Made by a program: the position numbers and the translations under genes
The notes under the pieces: model-generated
Databases searched by the model: none
The model's input: the letters and a program-made list of their open reading frames with translations, nothing else
What the model was told of the DNA's origin: nothing
Shown here: piece by piece, positions 59,261 through 64,000 of the stretch
Numbering within the stretch: position 1 is the stretch's first letter
How the letters are laid out: the number at the start of each line of letters is the position of its first letter
Assembly (NCBI RefSeq): GCF_029168945.1
Contig: NC_083604.1
Coordinates: 75,222,211 to 75,286,210 of the forward strand
DNA length: 64,000 nucleotides
Direction: 5' to 3'
DNA from: Cannabis sativa
Taxonomy: Eukaryota > Streptophyta > Magnoliopsida > Rosales > Cannabaceae

Positions 59261-60085
59261 TGTTGAGAATCATGGGGTTCCAACTCAAAACCAATTAGCA
59301 ATGAGTGGAGTAGCCCATGTTTCTTATATATGGCTCAATACTTTCACATTTAATCCATGTGGGACAATATTCTCCAATATCCCCCCTCAAGATGGTAGCT
59401 ATTTTTGCTTACCAATCTTGAATCACCTTATCATAAGTAGTGCCATTTGCTCGCTTATTTTTTTTATTTTGCGGCTGGGAGTTCCATTTGCTCGCTTATT
59501 CTTGTTCGCGGCTGGGAGTACCATTTTGCTCGCTTGCGGCTGGCTAACTCTTTGTTAGGTGTGGATCGAAAGCCCGCTAGGGATATTGGAGAATATTGTC
59601 CCTCATGGATTAAATATGAAAGTATTGAGCCATATATAAGAACATGGGGTTCCATCTCAAAACCAATTGGCAATGAGTGGAATAACCCATGTTCTTATAT
59701 ATGGCTCAATACTTTCATATTTAATCCATGAGGGACAATATTCTCCAATATCCCCCCTCAAGATGGTGGCTATTTTTGCTCACCAATCTTGAATCACCTT
59801 ATCATAAGTAGTGCCATTTGCTCGCTTATTTTTTTCATTTTGCGGCTGGGAGTTCCATTTGCTCGCTTATTCTTGTTCGCGGCTGGGAGTACCATTTTGC
59901 TCGCTTGCGGCTGGCTAACTCTTTGATAGGTGTGGATCGAAAGCCCGCTAGGGATATGGCTCTGATACCATGTTGAGAATCATGGGGTTCCATCTCAAAA
60001 CCAATTGGCAATGAGTGGAATAACCCATGTTCTTATATATGGCTCAATACTTTCATATTTAATCCATGAGGGACAATATTCTCCA
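59261..60085 (-). mobile_element. TRIM (miniature LTR element) cluster
   Basis: Three copies of a roughly 115-bp LTR (59261-59376, part to 59747, and 59971-60085) alternate with two copies of a roughly 215-bp interior. On the minus strand the LTR runs TGGAGAATATTGTCCC to CTCAACA and is followed at 59970-59958 by TGGTATCAGAGCC, complementary to initiator tRNA-Met. Before the next LTR stands the purine tract CTTGAGGGGGG. No coding capacity. An extra LTR piece in opposite orientation lies at 59587-59650. Confidence 0.82.
59587..59747. repeat. Back-to-back LTR hairpin inside the TRIM cluster
   Basis: TGGAGAATATTGTCCCTCAT to GAACATGG (59587-59647) is the exact reverse complement of CCATGTTC to CTCCA (59688-59747). 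The two are separated by about 40 bases of LTR. Confidence 0.85.
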
Positions 60086-60622
60086 ATAAGATGAAAAAAA
60101 TAATAAACAATATTAAGAAAATAAAATAAAATTTCAAAATAAATTAAAATAATAAATTTTCAGAATTTTTCTAGATTTTTTTTGTCCTAAAAAATGACAT
60201 GTCGTATGAGGTCTTCATCTTCTTTAGCAGCTGGGTCATTTGACCCGTTTCTTTGGTACACGGGTTGTGCGGATCCAACCCCAACCCGAACGGAAAAACC
60301 ATTTCCAACAACCAAAATGCATGATTTCAATTCTAAAAGAATATAAATGCAAAAATTAAGAGATTTATATATATTTCATGCATTGAAAACATGTAAAATA
60401 TGGACTTTAAATTCACAAAACATATCAGGTGTGAAACTTGGTTATCTAAACAAAAAATTCAATCTCCATGATTTTTCAAATTTTATTCATGCATAAAATC
60501 GATCTAAAATATTATATTAATGTAGTAATGCATATGAGATTCAAAATGAAAACCGAAAAATGAAAATAAAAATTTTTCGTATACAACGAACGAGGAATAA
60601 AATTTATGCATATATGTATATA
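60086..60622. other. Gene-free stretch
   Basis: AT-rich. 60220-60310 has a GC-richer run with GACCCGTTT..ACACGGGTTGTGCGG. No ORF with support. Confidence 0.4.
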
Positions 60623-60644
60623 CTAGATGAGAGTTACGTGGCGA

Positions 60645-60839
60645 CAGGGCCGGCCCTGGGCATAGGCGGGCTAGGCCTGTGCCTAGGGCCCACCTAGTCC
60701 AGGGGCCCAAAAAAAAATTTTGCCCTTTTAAAATTACACAATTTTTTTGCTGATTTTGAAAAATACTATTTTTTTTCTAAATAAGGGCCCAAAAAATAAT
60801 TTTTACCCTATAGCCCACTACATTTCAGGGCCGGCCTTG
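60645..60839. mobile_element. 195-bp hAT-type MITE inside the Helitron 3' hairpin
   Basis: Inverted ends CAGGGCCGGCC and GGGCCGGCCTTG are flanked by the perfect 8-bp duplication CGTGGCGA (60637-60644 and 60840-60847). Removing the insert and one duplication restores the Helitron hairpin ACGTGGCGAGCCACGT. Confidence 0.9.
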
Positions 60840-61185
60840 CGTGGCGAGCCACGTAAATATTAGTTTTATATAAGTTCTAGTGGTTTTTGTTTAAGAATTT
60901 AGTAACTAAGCAACGGCAACAATAATAGTAGATAGATCTATTTAAATTTTTCATATTTGTAAAGATTATTTCGTAAGACCTCAATGTTGTTTATAACCAG
61001 TTTTGGCTGCCCAACATGATACAAAACATCAGACGATCAAAATTCAAGGAAAATAGGCAAGCACTAATCTGAACAATACAGATTCATTCAAATTAGCATT
61101 GCTTATTCTCCTTCCTCTTCATCCAAATTGTTCAAACAAGCATTGAGAATTATGATATAAATCAAATCTAGCCAAACCAGGTTAC

Positions 61186-61560
61186 TTATATTACCTGAAA
61201 ATGATCAATTTCAGCAGCCATTGACAACAATTCCAACAAGAGGCAAGGCCAGTCAGTACACGAGTTAGCTAAAGACCTCGAAAACCCACCTGTTTGATTC
61301 AAATGGGCAATGGCATTGGCTCTCCAATCTTGCTGAACCTTAATAACCTCCTTTGCCAATCTCAGAACCACAACTGCCTCCCTATAGTAGGAAGCCTCTT
61401 CTATGGACAAACTCTTCACTTTCTCGTCCAAACTCAAAACCCCATCAATCTCTTTGGCATTATATCGAGCAGATTGGGCGAAAAGCGCCCGATCCCACAA
61501 AACCGATTTGGAAACCTTCTCCGAAATGGCGGCCTTTGGAGAATTATTGCTTCCAATGAT
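61186..61560 (-). pseudogene. Captured gene fragment, unknown protein
   Basis: On the minus strand a frame stays open from about 61560 to 61186 with normal amino-acid composition (LWDRALFAQSARYNAKEIDG, EEASYYREAVVVLRLAKEVI, KVQQDWRANAIAHLNQ). It looks like a predicted helical segment of a host protein. I do not recognise the family. It may include an exon boundary after LNQTG. Confidence 0.5.
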
Positions 61561-61989
61561 TCGTCTAAGTGCTGTACTAAGGCCATGCCATTTGTTAAGG
61601 GTCGAAAAAATTTGTTGGGAGTGTAGGAAATTTAAGATAGTATTTTACTATTCTGCCCTACACCAACAAAACAAACAAATCAATTTCGACCTTTCTCTGT
61701 TCACTTGACTTTTCAAAGTCAGTCCCCAAAACGGCTTCGTTTTGTCTTTGAACAAAACCAAAGAAGGATTCGAGAACCTTCTCATCCACTCCCTCACTCT
61801 CTGATTACTCGAAACCCTAGCAGAGAGTTTCTCTCTGAGAAACTCGAACCCTAACCCTAGCAAACCCAGAAATCCAAATACAAACACAACAACAAGATCA
61901 GATCTACAATGATTTGATCTAAACACACTCACACACACAAAACCAGAAAGATTTAAGTTAGAAAACACCAGATTTTTCCCGAAGTTCAC

Positions 61990-62098
61990 CAATAAAATTG
62001 GCTACGTCTCTGTTTGAGCTGCTCCTCAAAGATGAGAGCTCGATTCCACTATATTTTGCTGTTCAGAAGTACATCAATGGAGATTCCAAGCCACAGGT
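61990..62098 (+). pseudogene. Captured exon-like fragment, unknown
   Basis: On the plus strand, ATSLFELLLKDESSIPLYFA and VQKYINGDSKPQ run into a GTAATT donor-like site at 62099. The composition is that of a real exon. No ATG opens the frame and the family is not recognised. The opposite orientation to the other fragments fits separate captures. Confidence 0.4.
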
Positions 62099-62489
62099 AA
62101 TTTCTGACTGGTAATCTCTTATTTAATACATGTATTTTGTGTTTAATCCCTCTCTCTCTCAATCTCTAACTCTCTGTTGTTTCTTTGTGCATGTACGAGC
62201 TTCGATCTTTTGTTTCTTCAAGTATTCAAAGCACTGAGTCTTGAAGAACACTCTCAACCTTGTAGATCTGGTTGTTGATGCAGGTATATATAGATCTAGG
62301 GTTTCTGGTTTTGTTTCTGTATTTGTTAGTTAGAGTAGTTACAGAAATTAGTTAGGTGTGGATTAACCAAATCCATTCTAACTAATTTCTGTTAGGGATT
62401 ATAGAGGTCGAAGGCCAAATTAGGGATTTTGCATGTATTTCCTTTTCTGTCCTTTGTATTAAGTTTAATATCAGTGTAAGTGGAGGTTT

Positions 62490-62870
62490 ACTTCAACAGG
62501 GAGCTTATAGTGCCAAGCTTAACACCCTGGTAGGCCATGGATTCTAGGCACTCTTCGAGCTTGGTTCTGCATTCCGACAAGTTGGGTTTCGGGCAATTGG
62601 ACCAAGAAGTCCATGGAAGCGACTCCCCGTGTCGTGGGTGATGATCTTTGATGCATTCGGCGAAGTCTACGTAGCCAGTGAGGTGAGGGCCTTTGTTCCA
62701 GTCTCCAAGAAGACCTGAATAAAGAAAACAATAATGAGTGAGAAAAATGGTGAAAACAAATTGACACAGAAACGAATGGCGATTCAATTATGTTCGAGAA
62801 TGAGAGTGGTTTTGCCAACGCCTCTGGGACCATGGAAGATAGGAGACTGATGAACTCGGGGATGGTTAGC
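62490..62870 (-). pseudogene. Captured fragment of a P-loop ATPase gene
   Basis: On the minus strand two exon-like pieces are joined by an intron-like gap. The first reads GPRGVGKTTLILEH (a Walker A P-loop, about 62790-62835). The second, after a TTTATTCAG acceptor near 62717, reads GLLGDWNKGPHLTGYVDFAE, HPRHGESLPWTSWSNCPKPN and LEECLESMAYQGVKLGTISS. The frame ends soon after. Only the N-terminal nucleotide-binding part of the donor gene is present. Confidence 0.65.
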
Positions 62871-63166
62871 GTGATTGTTTAACACAGTTTCCAGCAGTGG
62901 CCTCAGAAAAATCCGCCATGGTTTGTTGACCATTTTCTAAAATGTATTCAAGTTGCAGAGAGAATTGGTTTGTTAGAGAGATACGTGGGTAATATGATTT
63001 TTTTTTAATTTAAAAAAAGATTGTTTAATTTTTTGGGTTTAATTATTGGGTTTATTTGTTAACGGGAGATCAAACCTATTAACATCGTTAAATTTAACAG
63101 AATATTCAAGGTATATTTTGTTAAACCAAAAAATATCGTTAGATAAGCACTTTTAATATATAAAGA

Positions 63167-64000
63167 TATAAAGTAGAATATTCTACTTAATATTATGCAA
63201 TAAAATTATTGAATAAATAAGCATTATAAGTAAACATATATGAGTGAAAATATAATTATACATATGTATACAATACTAACAAAAATATGTATGAAAATAA
63301 TATTTTGATGTATAGAAAATGATAATGTTGAATGAATAATAATATAAATCAAAAGGATTAAAATGAAAAAAAAATTCTTTCCATCAGCCATGAAGATCAT
63401 GAAGGACAAGTATAAATATATATACACAAAAATATTAAAATTTAAAATAATCAAGACAGAGATAAAATCAATCTCGCACCAACGGTTACAAATTTATATG
63501 AATTATACGAAGCAAATATGACCATGTGAACTCCTCATCTTCCTCACTCCTCAATCAGTTAATTGTTTTCGTCCAGCTTTCTGTATACCACTGAATAACC
63601 CCCTCAGTCATCACTGAGCGAGCTCTTAGTCTCAGAGATTTCTAAAATAGAGGAGAGAGAAAGTGAGGAGCAATTACAGCGGCTTGTGTGTTTCGCAAAT
63701 GAAGGATGCTTGATGACATGGATACATTTTTAGTATTTTTTAATTGATGCTTACTATTGGAATGAAAAAGAATATCACAAAAGAATGTATACCATAATGT
63801 TCTTTATATCCTCTCTTTCTTATTTTTTTTAATTATTATTTTATCATAACATAAGAAAATTGGTTTATGTAATATGTATTAAATAATAATATAATATTAT
63901 TTGAATAATTTTTAAAGATGCTTATCATTAGATCATTTTAGACATAAAAAGTATAAAAAAATAATGTGAAAGACAGATAAAATAAAATAATATATTTTTA
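63167..64000. other. AT-rich sequence at the right edge
   Basis: No ORF with support. 63480-63700 is somewhat less AT-rich (CTCAGTCATCACTGAGCGAGC, which contains a small inverted repeat). Nothing is assigned. Confidence 0.4.

Larger units (their letters stand above)
60623..63166 (-). mobile_element. Helitron-like element carrying gene fragments
   Basis: The 5' end (minus strand) is TCTTTATATATTAAAAGTGC at 63166. The following 200 bases (TTAACGAT, GGTTTGATCTCCCGTTAACA) match the 5' end of the element at 14040-14715. The 3' end is the hairpin TTTACGTGGCTCGCCACGTAA with CTAG at 60623, now split by a MITE. The interior has much higher GC than the surroundings and includes exon-like pieces at 61186-61560, 61990-62098 and 62490-62870. 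No helicase was seen, so it is non-autonomous. Confidence 0.72.

Noticed and set aside
59241..59731. Plus- and minus-strand ORFs of 69-105 codons
   Set aside because: They are readings through TRIM LTR and interior copies, which are non-coding.
61294..61708. Plus-strand ORFs of 68-110 codons
   Set aside because: Overlap the better-supported minus-strand captured fragment. Composition is less protein-like.

Overview
The window looks like nuclear DNA of a flowering plant, most likely a eudicot. It is very AT-rich. Its genes carry many GT-AG introns, and its repeats are plant types: MULE, hAT, CACTA, Helitron, Ty3 and Ty1-like LTR elements, TRIM, LINE and SINE pieces. I cannot name the species from sequence alone.

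Layout. 1-4530 is the right part of a Mutator-like element (MULE). It has a broken transposase gene on the minus strand, a small intact-looking 109-residue Cys-rich ORF on the plus strand, and two arrays of a TCGACA motif repeated at an exact 11-bp pitch around that ORF. 5358-8561 is a complete ten-exon gene for an ascorbate-peroxidase-related haem peroxidase (APX6/APx-R type). From 10759 to 58411 lies a cluster of seven B3-domain (REM, VRN1-like) transcription-factor genes, all on the plus strand, plus at least one REM pseudogene: REM-1 10759-12767 (two B3), REM-2 16501-17198 (one B3), REM-3 33172-36761, REM-4 38413-41159, REM-5 43843-46994 and REM-6 49387-51919 (three B3 each), and REM-7 56272-58411 (two B3). 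The pseudogene is at 48147-49152. I spliced the genes by hand. Every exon junction closes in frame and the intron phases agree across paralogues.

The REM genes share one architecture. Each B3 domain is coded by two exons, with a phase-0 intron inside the domain and phase-1 introns on both sides, so modules can be gained or lost in frame. The first inter-domain linker carries a Lys-Arg/Lys-Glu plus acidic motif, an EILDD-type motif and a basic KRxKT patch. Five of the seven genes end in a tiny exon coding a VKIE tail. REM-4 and REM-5 are recent tandem copies about 5.4 kb apart.

Mobile DNA fills the spaces. 24228-30492 is a young Ty3-type LTR element with 5-bp target duplications that codes only gag-protease. 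Helitron-like elements lie at 14040-14715, 52995-55087 and 60623-63166. The last carries gene fragments, including a P-loop ATPase piece, and has a 195-bp hAT MITE inside its terminal hairpin. A TRIM cluster with a back-to-back LTR lies at 59261-60085. MITEs with clean target duplications lie at 30573-31243 (8 bp, hAT) and 42734-43095 (9 bp, MULE). 19736-22090 is a T-rich degenerate tandem-repeat tract. The features most worth checking are the 11-bp phased arrays with their small protein, and the modular REM cluster with its putative SUMO-related motifs.
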